Assembly (NCBI GenBank): GCA_937969125.1
Contig: CALBVA010000061.1
Location: 1-12,372, forward strand
Length of the DNA stretch: 12,372 nucleotides
Direction: 5' to 3'
Source: an uncultured Verrucomicrobiales bacterium
GTDB lineage: Bacteria > Verrucomicrobiota > Verrucomicrobiia > Verrucomicrobiales > Akkermansiaceae
Below the pieces are notes generated by a model that was given only the letters and a program-made list of their open reading frames with translations, had not been told where the DNA came from and ran no database searches. Position 1 is the stretch's first letter. Each line of letters opens with the position of its first letter. Below, piece by piece: positions 1-6,466 of the stretch. A program made the translations under genes and the position numbers.

Positions 1-60
1 GGGGCGATGTCGCCAGTTGGATTTTCGGATGAAAATTTCTTTGAAGTGCGCGAGAATTGA
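1..60 (+). CDS. Possible C-terminal end of a + strand gene (partial, 5' end outside window)
   Basis: Frame 1 is open from the window edge and reads GAMSPVGFSDENFFEVREN, then a TGA stop at 58-60. A strong + strand terminator lies 80 bases downstream, which supports a + strand gene ending here. The short 'G-x-M-S-P-x-x-F' pattern resembles the extreme C-terminus of many IS3-type rve integrases/transposases, where a G-x-x-S/T-P-x-x-F/Y motif follows the catalytic domain. Nineteen residues are too few to assign a family. The second + frame is also open (to about 94) and a - strand frame starting at 131 is open to the edge, so the coding call itself is uncertain. Confidence 0.3.
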   Translation, partial: GAMSPVGFSDENFFEVREN

Positions 61-139
61 TATCGGGTGCGGTTTCCAAACTGACGTCGGGTGATTTTGA
101 GGTGTGTTTTGGTGGGGTTTTCTTGAGGCATGGCGGATG

Positions 140-167
140 AACTCCGCCGCCACATGGCGGAGTTTTT
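140..167 (+). terminator. Rho-independent terminator, + strand
   Basis: A perfect 9-bp stem, AACTCCGCC (140-148) with GGCGGAGTT (156-164), closes a 7-base loop and runs into a T tract (163-167). The T tract lies on the + strand side, so it would terminate transcription arriving from the left edge. It also separates that transcript from the - strand membrane-protein gene at 237. Confidence 0.6.
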
Positions 168-236
168 CAAGCGCCATGCCATATAGGAAGGCTTCCGGAT
201 CCAACATGACCGGGACGGATCATGCCCCTTTCTGCC

Positions 237-1298
237 CTACTCGGGCTGCTCCACCTTCGCGGGCTCGGGCTTCGGAGCTTCCACTTTCTTGGCCTCTTCC
301 AGAGCTTTTTTGAGCTGATTGACCTCATTGCTCATCGCTCCGGCTTTTTTCTGCAACTCAGCTTCGCGCTTTTTCGCTTCTTCGAGTGCTTTCTTCAAGT
401 TAGCAGCTTGCTTTTTCGCCTGCTCCACTTGCTTCATCGTTCCGGCCTGTTGTTTTTTTACCTCACTGAGGCTCTTGCGAGTGGTGGCGAGCTCTTTTGA
501 CGCACCGGCGAACTTCTGCTTCTCCTGATTGAGACTGGTCTGCAGGGCACCAGCAGATTTGGTGAGATTGGCAATTTCACCGTTCTTCTTTGAGAGGTCG
601 GTGCTCAGGCTCTGACCCTTCGTTTCCAACTGTGCCAGTCTGGCGGAGGCCTCCCGCTCGGAGCGAATGGCCCCGTAAGGAGTGCCGAGATCCTCGGCAG
701 GCTCAATCGTATACCGATGCACCTGCTGTCCATAAATCAATCCTCCGTAAACCAGCGCCGCTGCTCCTCCGAGAAGGAAGATGGCGTAAACCACTCCACG
801 ACCCCGTGCATTCACCGCCCAGATCTTGGTGAGGTAAGCCAGAGCGAAGGCTACCAGAGATCCGATGCCAAACCAGAGGTAGGCATTCCAGGTTGGGCCG
901 GAATTGCCTTCCAGCTTCATAAAGACGAGGCCGGAAGCCGCCGCCAGCGTGCCGGTGATGACCGCGAGGAAAAGAGTGAGCCGCGTCATCGGGTGGAATT
1001 TTCCAAAGCTCAACCAGCCGGCAATCTCAGCGACCACCACACCGGTAATGAGGCCGAGTGGAATCATAGCGAGGATGGGGTGCAGGTTTCCGATCAGGCG
1101 GGACTTCCAGCTGTCCTTGGCCAGTAGTTCGGCAAAGAATTCGCCATTACGAAGGTAGGCAAAAACTCCTACCGTGATGACGAGGGCCAGCACCAGGAGC
1201 GTTAGAAAAATACGCCCCGCCCGGCCCTGTTCCTCAACATCGGTTGTCTCTTCGGTGGATACCAATACCTCGTCGTCTTCCGCTTCGTGATCTGTCAT
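237..1298 (-). CDS. Five-helix membrane protein with C-terminal coiled coil (DUF2231-like membrane part)
   Basis: The 353-residue protein starts at the ATG at 1298 (MTDHEAEDD). An in-frame GTG at 1313 would add five residues, and neither start has a Shine-Dalgarno motif. An acidic N-terminus precedes a first helix at about residues 30-50. Four more hydrophobic segments follow, at about 73-96, 107-127, 138-160 and 169-191. The second begins 'NLHPILAMIPLG', resembling the 'LHPxxVHFPxGL' opening of DUF2231-type membrane domains. From about residue 215 to 335 the chain is rich in A, K, E, Q and L, with a heptad-like pattern typical of a long coiled coil. It ends in a Pro/Glu/Lys tail. Basic loops after helices 2 and 4 suggest the N-terminus is cytoplasmic and the coiled coil periplasmic; this is inference from the positive-inside rule. 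It is divergent from the FtsB-like gene. Function unknown; an envelope scaffold or tether is possible. Confidence 0.8.
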   Translation of the reverse strand: MTDHEAEDDEVLVSTEETTDVEEQGRAGRIFLTLLVLALVITVGVFAYLRNGEFFAELLAKDSWKSRLIGNLHPILAMIPLGLITGVVVAEIAGWLSFGKFHPMTRLTLFLAVITGTLAAASGLVFMKLEGNSGPTWNAYLWFGIGSLVAFALAYLTKIWAVNARGRGVVYAIFLLGGAAALVYGGLIYGQQVHRYTIEPAEDLGTPYGAIRSEREASARLAQLETKGQSLSTDLSKKNGEIANLTKSAGALQTSLNQEKQKFAGASKELATTRKSLSEVKKQQAGTMKQVEQAKKQAANLKKALEEAKKREAELQKKAGAMSNEVNQLKKALEEAKKVEAPKPEPAKVEQPE

Positions 1299-1409
1299 GC
1301 GTATTGAATACACTCGAAAGCCCGATCAGCCCGCAGAAAAATCGAGAAATGCGCCGGTGACGGTTCTTTCTTAGCACCAAACCAACCGCTTCGGGACAAT
1401 TCGAAATAC

Positions 1410-1439
1410 TTTGGACTTCCTAACTAATAGGTAGATTTG
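1410..1439 (+). promoter_or_regulatory. Candidate promoter for the FtsB-like gene
   Basis: TTTGGAC at 1410-1416 could serve as a -35 element and TAGATT at 1432-1437 as a -10 element, with about 15-16 bases between them. TAGATTTG (1432-1439) also fits the TAnnTTTG -7 element known from Bacteroidota, with TTTG 18 bases upstream. It ends 13 bases before the ATG at 1453, so the 5' leader would be very short. No transcription data are visible and the match is modest. Confidence 0.25.
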
Positions 1440-1452
1440 GTAAGAGCTGTCT

Positions 1453-1797
1453 ATGGCCCGACGCTACTATGCGAAGTCTGACCGCTCGCTGGAGTTTTCT
1501 CGTGAGGCGGGGAGGCGGGGATTTTTTGGGCGGCCGACCTGGATCGTCTTTGGAATTTTCGTCTTGGCGGTCTGTGTGGCTTTTAGCATCCCGGCGATCC
1601 CGCAATACCGCGAGCTTCAGAAAATCGAAGCGGAGCTAGTGGAGGCGGAGAAGGAGGAACAGGCCATGCTGAAAAGGTGCCGACAACTGGAGGCGGAGGC
1701 GACAGCGCTAAGGAAGAATCAGGATTACCTCGAGGCGCGTTCGCGCGATCCGCTGCGCTACCATGTGCCGGGTGAGCGGGTCATTCAGCTGGACTAA
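1453..1797 (+). CDS. FtsB/DivIC-like septum formation initiator protein
   Basis: This 114-residue bitopic membrane protein has the size and layout of the FtsB/DivIC family. These proteins bridge FtsQ and FtsL in the divisome and help activate septal peptidoglycan synthesis. A basic N-terminus (1-28) precedes one transmembrane helix (about 29-46). A coiled coil rich in Glu and Leu follows (about 51-93). The C-terminal block, YLEARSRDPLRYHVPGERV (92-110), matches the family's 'YIEExAR-x-LGxxxPGE-x-V' ending. The ATG at 1453 is the only sensible start; upstream there is only a weak AAGAG. It is divergent from the coiled-coil membrane protein and its last 17 bases overlap the 3' end of the convergent phosphatase-fold gene. 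No cell-division or eno-type neighbours are visible. FtsB and DivIC cannot be told apart from this sequence. Confidence 0.85.
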   Translation: MARRYYAKSDRSLEFSREAGRRGFFGRPTWIVFGIFVLAVCVAFSIPAIPQYRELQKIEAELVEAEKEEQAMLKRCRQLEAEATALRKNQDYLEARSRDPLRYHVPGERVIQLD

Positions 1798-3004
1798 CAG
1801 TTTGTGGAGGGAAGAGACGTCGGAATTCTCCGGCTTTTCGTCGGGCCTCTTCAAGCTGTCCTTCGTCCTGTAGCGACTTGATTTTGCCAATGAGGGCCGC
1901 TTGAAAGTAGCGGGTGATGCTTGGCTGATTCCTCCGGAGCTTTGCGGTGAGCGGGGTGCGGAGGCGACCATCGTGCAGCAAATACTCCCAGGGCCGTGTG
2001 GGAGGATTTGGTGGAAGGGGGAGGAATTTAGGATCTCGCGCGGAGATGGTGGGAACTTGCTCCATGAAGTCCAGCCGTGCCTTGCGGGCCAGCTCGGGAT
2101 CCGGAGAGTCACCACGAAGGGCGAGGATGGTGGGGGCGACTTCCAGGACGTGGGCATTCTGGAAGCGGTGGTTCGTCTTGACCTCCGGGCCGTGTATGAG
2201 CCAGAGAGCTTCTCCTTTGGAAGAGGATTGGGAGCTGACGAGGTGAATGAGGGTTTTCGGTGGGAGTTGTTCGATGAGAGAGGCCAGGAGCCGGTCGAGA
2301 TGCTGGTAGGCTTGGGTGCGGAAGGTCGAATCAGTTTGGATGATTTTTGGAAGGCTGGCGAAGGAGACAGCGGCAAAGTCCCAGTCGGTGCTGTAGAGAC
2401 CGGTGAGTAGGGCGTCGTGGATACTGAAGTCGGCGGCGAGGATCTCGCGAATCCTCGTGGAGGAGGCGTCATCCGGTAAATGGGGAGCGAAGGTCTTGAG
2501 ATCGACTTTCGAGGCGGAGAGGCGCGCTTCGCGAAGATGGGGTAATTGATCCTGCTGGGCGTGGAGGGAACCGGTGGGAAGGGTCTCGCGATGTTGTCGA
2601 TGACGGGAAGGCCAGGGGAAGCGGTCGCTGACCTGAAGGTGGAGGCGGGGGTCGACCGGATGAGTGAGAGGCCAGCCGAAGACGAGGCAGCGATCGCCAA
2701 GGGCGGTAAGGCGCTCCCAAACCGGAGACCAATCACGACCGGTGACTTCGCGAAGCGGGCCTTCTGGAGAGTCGGCGTGGAGAGGGTTAAAGATGCCGTG
2801 TTGATGCGGGGGAAGGCCGCTGGCCAGGCTGACCGGGCCGGTGTAGGCACCCGAGGGTAAGGCTGAAGCCAGGGCGGAACTGGAGCCTTCGGAGAGGAGT
2901 TGTGCGAAGGTGGGAAGGTCGCCTGAGAGGGGTGCTTGCCTGAGGTCTGACCAAGCGAGACCTTCCATGTGGATGAGAATCTGGCGTTGGCGGGTGGCAT
3001 TCAT
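1781..3004 (-). CDS. Alkaline-phosphatase-fold (phosphodiesterase/NPP-like) protein with degenerate active site
   Basis: The 407-residue protein starts at the ATG at 3004 (MNATRQRQILIHMEGL); an in-frame start at 3043 would add 13 residues. The fold is recognisable from landmarks of the type I phosphodiesterase/nucleotide pyrophosphatase family. 'ILIHMEGL' (9-16) corresponds to the first beta strand. 'SLASGLPPHQHGIFNP' (59-74) matches the usual 'SLxTGxxPxxHGI'. 'LWLIHGPEVK' (267-276) matches 'PLIIxGPGIK', and it is followed by an 'EVAPTILALRG' helix. The chemistry looks lost. The first metal Asp is Glu14, the Thr nucleophile region reads PSGAYTGP (50-57), the 'PDxxGH' region reads 'FASLPKIIQ' (215-223), and the 'SDHG' motif reads SSQSSS (257-262). 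The C-terminus (about 360-395) is helical and TPR-like. No signal peptide is seen. It is probably a binding or regulatory protein rather than a hydrolase. Confidence 0.75.
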   Translation of the reverse strand: MNATRQRQILIHMEGLAWSDLRQAPLSGDLPTFAQLLSEGSSSALASALPSGAYTGPVSLASGLPPHQHGIFNPLHADSPEGPLREVTGRDWSPVWERLTALGDRCLVFGWPLTHPVDPRLHLQVSDRFPWPSRHRQHRETLPTGSLHAQQDQLPHLREARLSASKVDLKTFAPHLPDDASSTRIREILAADFSIHDALLTGLYSTDWDFAAVSFASLPKIIQTDSTFRTQAYQHLDRLLASLIEQLPPKTLIHLVSSQSSSKGEALWLIHGPEVKTNHRFQNAHVLEVAPTILALRGDSPDPELARKARLDFMEQVPTISARDPKFLPLPPNPPTRPWEYLLHDGRLRTPLTAKLRRNQPSITRYFQAALIGKIKSLQDEGQLEEARRKAGEFRRLFPPQTVSPAE

Positions 3005-3090
3005 GATGGGGCGGATGAAATGAAAAAGGAGGTAGAGCCGCAAGGGTGGGCTTGTGGATTGGGAGGGAATGATGTGAGCTTTTCAGAGCG

Positions 3091-3774
3091 ATGGATGAGA
3101 AGAATGAGGTGAGATTGAAACCGCAGATTCTCTGCATGTTTTCGGGCGGTCTGGACTCAGTGGGAATGCTCTGGCAGCTCCTGACAGCGGAGAAATATGC
3201 GGGCTTTGAGATTTATCTGCATCACATGCATTTGCTCAATCGCGAGGAACGGGCGGAGGCCGAGGGCGAGGCGGTGGAGGTGCTGTATCGGGAGTTCCGC
3301 AAGGCGACGGGGCGCGATTTTAAGGTGACCGAGAATGTGGTGGAGTATCGCTTTATGGAGCGAGGATTCATTTATGACATGGATCTTGCGGCATTCATGT
3401 CCGGAAATATTTGTCGGGTGAATCCGCGAATCACGAAGGTCGCGATGGGACGGACGGCGACCGATCTGGCGGCAGTGAGCAGCGACTTCCAGGCGCGCAT
3501 GGACCGGGCGCAGAGGATCTTTGAGAATGTGCTCTCATTGGAAAAGAGGGATCTGCCGGAGCGGATCTTTCCGGTGAAGGCGTTTACGAAAGCGGAGATT
3601 TTCGCGATGCTGCCGGAGACACTCAGGGAGGCGGCGTGGTCTTGCCGGATGCCGGTTTATTTTGATGACAAGTCACCGGAGCCTTGCGGGAAGTGCCACA
3701 CTTGTGATGATCTTTGGGCAATGCGGGAGGAATTGGAAGCCAGGCAAAAAGATGGAGTATCGGGAGATCTTTAA
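3091..3774 (+). CDS. QueC-like PP-loop ATPase (7-cyano-7-deazaguanine synthase paralogue)
   Basis: The 227-residue protein has the N-type ATP pyrophosphatase PP-loop SGGLDS at residues 18-23. It also has a QueC-type zinc site: Cys185 in 'AAWSC', then C199-x2-C202-x2-C205 in 'PCGKCHTCDDL'. 'FTKAEIFAML' matches the 'SKAEIV' helix of QueC. QueC adenylates 7-carboxy-7-deazaguanine and converts it to preQ0. Two substrate-side signatures differ here. The 'YGQRHxxE' segment is replaced by HHMHLLNREERAE, and the 'GAHxxD...YPDCRPEF' segment reads GRTATD (120-125) followed by VSSDFQARM (129-137). The adenylating core therefore appears intact while the deazaguanine pocket probably is not. No queD, queE or queF is nearby. 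The methyltransferase downstream starts 23 bases before this stop, so the two are likely translationally coupled. Start chosen at the ATG at 3091, with only a weak purine stretch upstream. Confidence 0.8.
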   Translation: MDEKNEVRLKPQILCMFSGGLDSVGMLWQLLTAEKYAGFEIYLHHMHLLNREERAEAEGEAVEVLYREFRKATGRDFKVTENVVEYRFMERGFIYDMDLAAFMSGNICRVNPRITKVAMGRTATDLAAVSSDFQARMDRAQRIFENVLSLEKRDLPERIFPVKAFTKAEIFAMLPETLREAAWSCRMPVYFDDKSPEPCGKCHTCDDLWAMREELEARQKDGVSGDL

Positions 3775-4468
3775 TCATCGGGGAGATGCCTATCACGCGG
3801 CGATGGCACTGTGTCCGGAGGCGCGGAGGGAGGAGTTTCAAATTCCGCTCGGGTTGCTGGAGATGCGAGATGGGGAACGGTTGTGTGATTTCCCCTCGGG
3901 CGGCGGATATGTGGGAGGATTCCTAAAGGCGGATGCTGAGGTGATTGCGCTGGAGGCGAGCGAGGAGTTCGCAGCGCAGGGTCAGCCATGCCAGGTGGCG
4001 GGCTGGGAGAATCTGCCGCTGGCGGATGCGTCAGTGGACGGGGTGCTGTCGTTGGCGGCCCTACATCACACGGGGAAGCGGGAGGAATTTTACCAGGAAG
4101 CCTGGCGGGTGCTGAAGCCGGGCGGGCGCTTTGTCATTGGGGATGTGATGAAAGGCACGCCGCAGGACCGGTTTTTAAATGGCTTTGTGAATCGTTGGAA
4201 CTCAATGGGCCACAAGGGGGATTTCCTTGATCGTGACACCGAGATGGCGCGGATGGAGCGGGTGGGCTTCAGGGTAGATCACGCAGAGCGGACTGAGTAT
4301 GGCTGGGGCTTCGGAGATCGGGCGGAGCGAGTGGAGTTTTGTCGCGGGCTTTTTGGGCTCGATCTCGCTGAAGCGGGCGAGATTGAAAAGGGGCTGGAGG
4401 AGCTGGGGTCCGGGGATGATCTCGTCATTCCCTGGGGCTTACTTTTTATCCGGGGACGGAAGGATTGA
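3752..4468 (+). CDS. Class I SAM-dependent methyltransferase, coupled to the QueC-like gene
   Basis: The start is the ATG at 3752 (MEYREIFNHRGDAYH), giving 238 residues. A further upstream in-frame start at 3662 lies well inside the QueC-like gene and would add sequence unlike any methyltransferase. Rossmann-fold motifs occur in order. Motif I is 'CDFPSGGGYVGGFL' (45-58), an acidic end of strand 2 is 'VIALEAS' (64-70), the motif around strand 4 is 'DGVLSLAALHH' (96-106), and 'LKPGGRFVIGDV' (121-132) is the helix-strand 5 block typical of UbiE/Methyltransf_11-type enzymes. The N-terminal 'NHRGDAYHxAM' segment could form part of a substrate lid. The substrate is unknown. Its 23-base overlap with the QueC-like gene suggests both act on one product. 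It converges on the CorA-like gene, with about 155 bases between them that contain no clear gene or strong terminator. Confidence 0.85.
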   Translation: MEYREIFNHRGDAYHAAMALCPEARREEFQIPLGLLEMRDGERLCDFPSGGGYVGGFLKADAEVIALEASEEFAAQGQPCQVAGWENLPLADASVDGVLSLAALHHTGKREEFYQEAWRVLKPGGRFVIGDVMKGTPQDRFLNGFVNRWNSMGHKGDFLDRDTEMARMERVGFRVDHAERTEYGWGFGDRAERVEFCRGLFGLDLAEAGEIEKGLEELGSGDDLVIPWGLLFIRGRKD

Positions 4469-4623
4469 AGAAAAAAGGCCGAAGCGCGAACGGTCCGAAC
4501 TCATTCGCGTCAGTTTAAGCAGCTATCCAGCCTGTTTTAAAAATCTCCTGAGTCGTTCAGAGTCTTGCCACGACCCATTGCAGAAGCGTGTTTTGCGCAG
4601 TCTGACGGCGGACGAAGGCTGCT

Positions 4624-5379
4624 TCATTCCCGTGGCCGGCCCTCTTTCTGTCCTCGTCCTACCGCTAGTCCGACAACAAGACCGAGGACGATGCCCAAGA
4701 TCACGACCCAGATGAGGGAACGATTGTTCAGAATTTCCTGCGGGTCATTCATGCCGAAAAGGCTAATGAGGGTTCCGAGAGGGAAGAAGAAGGCTACGAG
4801 CCGATTGAGTCTCCGGGATTCAAGAGTAGCCCTCAGGCTGAGTTCCGATTGCTCGGCGGCATTCTCAGCAATGACGAATTCCATGCCGTCCTTGGCATCG
4901 GCGTGGGCCAGATCGATTGCGCGCTCCAGCTCGCTGGCTTCGTCGCGGATCAGCAGGATCTGACGATCGTCTTTTCGCAGCTCGCGTGCTTTTTGAAGGA
5001 CCTCCATCATGTGACGGGTCGAGCGAAGGAGCGGGGTGGCTTCCTTCAGGATCTCAAAATACTCCTGCGCCGACTGCGCGGCCTCCACCCGCTCGTCGAG
5101 GTCATGAATGAGAGTCCGATAAACTTCGAGGTGGATTTTCAATGCCGCCACTCCACCGGGTTCGGGCGATGATTTCCAAGTTCCGTTGGTATCCCGCCAG
5201 AAGAAGGCAGCCTTTCGGTCGGCATCATCGATGGCCCTTGGTGCCTCGTGGAGAATGAGGAGTAAGTGGCCGTCCTCATCCATGAGACGCTGGCGACCTG
5301 CGCTGTCACCGAGGCGACGGTGGAAGGCATCAGGGACTTCCCACATTCGGGGCATCAACCGGGAACGATTTGTTTCCAT
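4624..5379 (-). CDS. CorA-like two-helix membrane protein with GMN motif
   Basis: The 251-residue protein starts at the ATG at 5379 (METNRSRLMPRMWEVPD). The frame continues upstream to 5451, but that extension would run through two stem-loops and lacks family resemblance. The C-terminus carries the hallmark of the CorA/2-TM-GxN superfamily: a first hydrophobic helix (about 190-207), the pore-loop tripeptide Gly209-Met210-Asn211 in 'LFGMNDPQEI', and a second helix (about 221-241) with a short basic tail. The long helical segment before it (about 80-190), rich in charged residues, matches the CorA stalk. The N-terminal domain is shorter than the alpha/beta domain of a typical 310-350 residue CorA. 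CorA proteins are pentameric Mg2+/Co2+ channels, but the substrate here is not established. It follows the papain-fold gene on the same strand, separated by a 265-base structured gap. Confidence 0.75.
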   Translation of the reverse strand: METNRSRLMPRMWEVPDAFHRRLGDSAGRQRLMDEDGHLLLILHEAPRAIDDADRKAAFFWRDTNGTWKSSPEPGGVAALKIHLEVYRTLIHDLDERVEAAQSAQEYFEILKEATPLLRSTRHMMEVLQKARELRKDDRQILLIRDEASELERAIDLAHADAKDGMEFVIAENAAEQSELSLRATLESRRLNRLVAFFFPLGTLISLFGMNDPQEILNNRSLIWVVILGIVLGLVVGLAVGRGQKEGRPRE

Positions 5380-5386
5380 ACGCGGA

Positions 5387-5548
5387 GTTATCTTGGATAA
5401 CGTGAGAAAGTGCAGTGATAAAATCCTGGAGGATTGGAATGATGACTGCACTCTCGGGGCCGCAGCCTGCTTATCGTCTTCGGCGCTTCAATGTGTTCCG
5501 CGTTTTCAATTAGGATTTCCTCAAGCTATCCGATCCTCCGGATAGGCT
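5387..5548 (-). promoter_or_regulatory. Structured 5' leader of the CorA-like gene (three stem-loops)
   Basis: In - strand reading order there are three hairpins. The first (5548-5524) has a 7-bp stem, CTATCCG/CGGATAG, plus two more pairs across a bulge. The second (5455-5404) pairs GAGAGTGCAGT with ACTGCAC-TTTCTC across about 28 bases and encloses a nested AATCCT/AGGATT hairpin. The third (5401-5387) is a perfect 6-bp stem, GTTATC-CAA-GATAAC, ending 7 bases before the ATG at 5379. The third hairpin would sit where a ribosome must bind. No recognisable M-box or other known magnesium riboswitch consensus was seen. A regulatory role is inference. Confidence 0.4.
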
Positions 5549-5644
5549 ATTGTCGAGTTGTTGCCGAGCGGAGAGGAAGGTTGACGCATTAATGTTCGTC
5601 TGCAAGCGACGATCGAAGCCCGTCGGGTGGCTTTTTAGTTCGCC

Positions 5645-6418
5645 TTACTCTTTCGTCGGCCAATCCGCGCCGGTAAGCCAATTGTGGATGAGGTCGGCGC
5701 TGCGGGTGAGATTTCCGGTGACTCGATATTTCGAGGCGCGGAGGGCATCGGCATTGTAGCGGTCTTCATCGACGACACATTGCGGTGGGCCGCCGGAGGC
5801 GTGAATGAATCGGATATCACCTTCCTGCGGAACGATGAGAAAAGCCGCGTGCGTATCTAGCCCCACGATTCTAATCCCAGGACCGCGCGCGATGACTTCA
5901 TCGAGAAACTTCTTATAAGAAAGCCCGCTGCGAATGTGCATATTTTCTCTGGGCAAGAAGGTTCTAATAATGTTCTGCGAGGGCTGTTGCCCGAGCTTGT
6001 ATCGCTCTACCCGGAAACCCGCATCTTGCAGCACCGTAGAGACGAAGTATCCGCAGGCAATGGTTCCGCTGCCCGGCTTCTTACAATGCCCGTTAAAATC
6101 ATACTTCGTCCCTAGCCAGCAGCGCATCATTTTAGGGAGCGTGGTCTCCAAGACATTCTGCGCTTCGATGATGACATTGGAAATCTCGCGTGGGGTGCGG
6201 GCCCGGGCGTATCGCTGAGCGAGGACTGTTCGGCGCATTTCCAGATCGCCTCGCAGCTTTTCGTAGGTCTTGGGGTCAGGCTTGATCTTGTCTTTGGCAG
6301 ACCGTTTGGCACCAAAGTGCGAGTTGTAGAGACTGATCAAGGGGTCCCGATAATTCCACGCCGCACCTGCCAAAGTGGCCAGGAGAGTAAGGAGGAGCAA
6401 TCGTCGGAGGATTTTCAT
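5645..6418 (-). CDS. Secreted papain-fold (NlpC/P60-like) protein
   Basis: The 257-residue protein starts at the ATG at 6418 (MKILRRLLLLTLLATLAGAAW), which opens an ideal signal peptide or membrane anchor. A GTG at 6442 in frame would spoil the basic start. After a Lys/Arg-rich helical stretch (about 35-95) comes 'WLGTKYDFNG' (101-110) and then 'GTIACGYFVSTVL' (118-130), where Cys122 sits at the start of a helix as the nucleophile does in NlpC/P60-type amidases. His190 in 'GLDTHAAFLIV' and His206 in 'FIHASGG' are placed like the other catalytic residues. NlpC/P60 enzymes usually cleave peptidoglycan stem peptides, but the true substrate is unknown. It lies 48 bases downstream of the TonB receptor gene on the same strand, so co-transcription is likely. 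Its 3' side opens on the CorA-like leader. Confidence 0.65.
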   Translation of the reverse strand: MKILRRLLLLTLLATLAGAAWNYRDPLISLYNSHFGAKRSAKDKIKPDPKTYEKLRGDLEMRRTVLAQRYARARTPREISNVIIEAQNVLETTLPKMMRCWLGTKYDFNGHCKKPGSGTIACGYFVSTVLQDAGFRVERYKLGQQPSQNIIRTFLPRENMHIRSGLSYKKFLDEVIARGPGIRIVGLDTHAAFLIVPQEGDIRFIHASGGPPQCVVDEDRYNADALRASKYRVTGNLTRSADLIHNWLTGADWPTKE

Positions 6419-6466
6419 CGGCGTCGCGAGTCTAAGCGACACCGATCAAACCACCAGCCTGCCAAA

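Noticed and set aside
1..131. A - strand frame starting with ATG at 131 and open to the left edge
   Set aside because: It has a possible GGAG 10 bases upstream, but the protein (beginning MPQENPTKTHLKI) has no recognised motif and the upstream region is a + strand terminator. The + strand stub fits the terminator better. Not excluded.
1708..3000. A 430-codon open frame on the - strand lying over the phosphatase-fold gene
   Set aside because: It is the same strand in another frame, very rich in Ser, Pro and Arg with no motifs. The frame at 1781-3004 carries recognisable family landmarks, so this is a shadow.
1781..4468. A Qat or CBASS-type defence locus around the QueC-like gene
   Set aside because: No QatA-type ATPase, QatB, TatD-like QatD, CD-NTase, nuclease or pore effector is present; only a methyltransferase and a phosphatase-fold gene are adjacent.
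4469..4623. tRNA or terminator between the methyltransferase and CorA-like genes
   Set aside because: No cloverleaf could be formed, and the only hairpin (CTGA-ACGAC-TCAG on the - strand) has a 4-bp stem, too weak to call.
5604..5640. Small + strand terminator-like hairpin (AGCC...GGCTTTTTA)
   Set aside because: Only four to five pairs with no + strand gene feeding into it.
5380..5644. Known M-box magnesium riboswitch before the CorA-like gene
   Set aside because: The stem-loops do not show the M-box conserved segments; treated as an unassigned leader instead.
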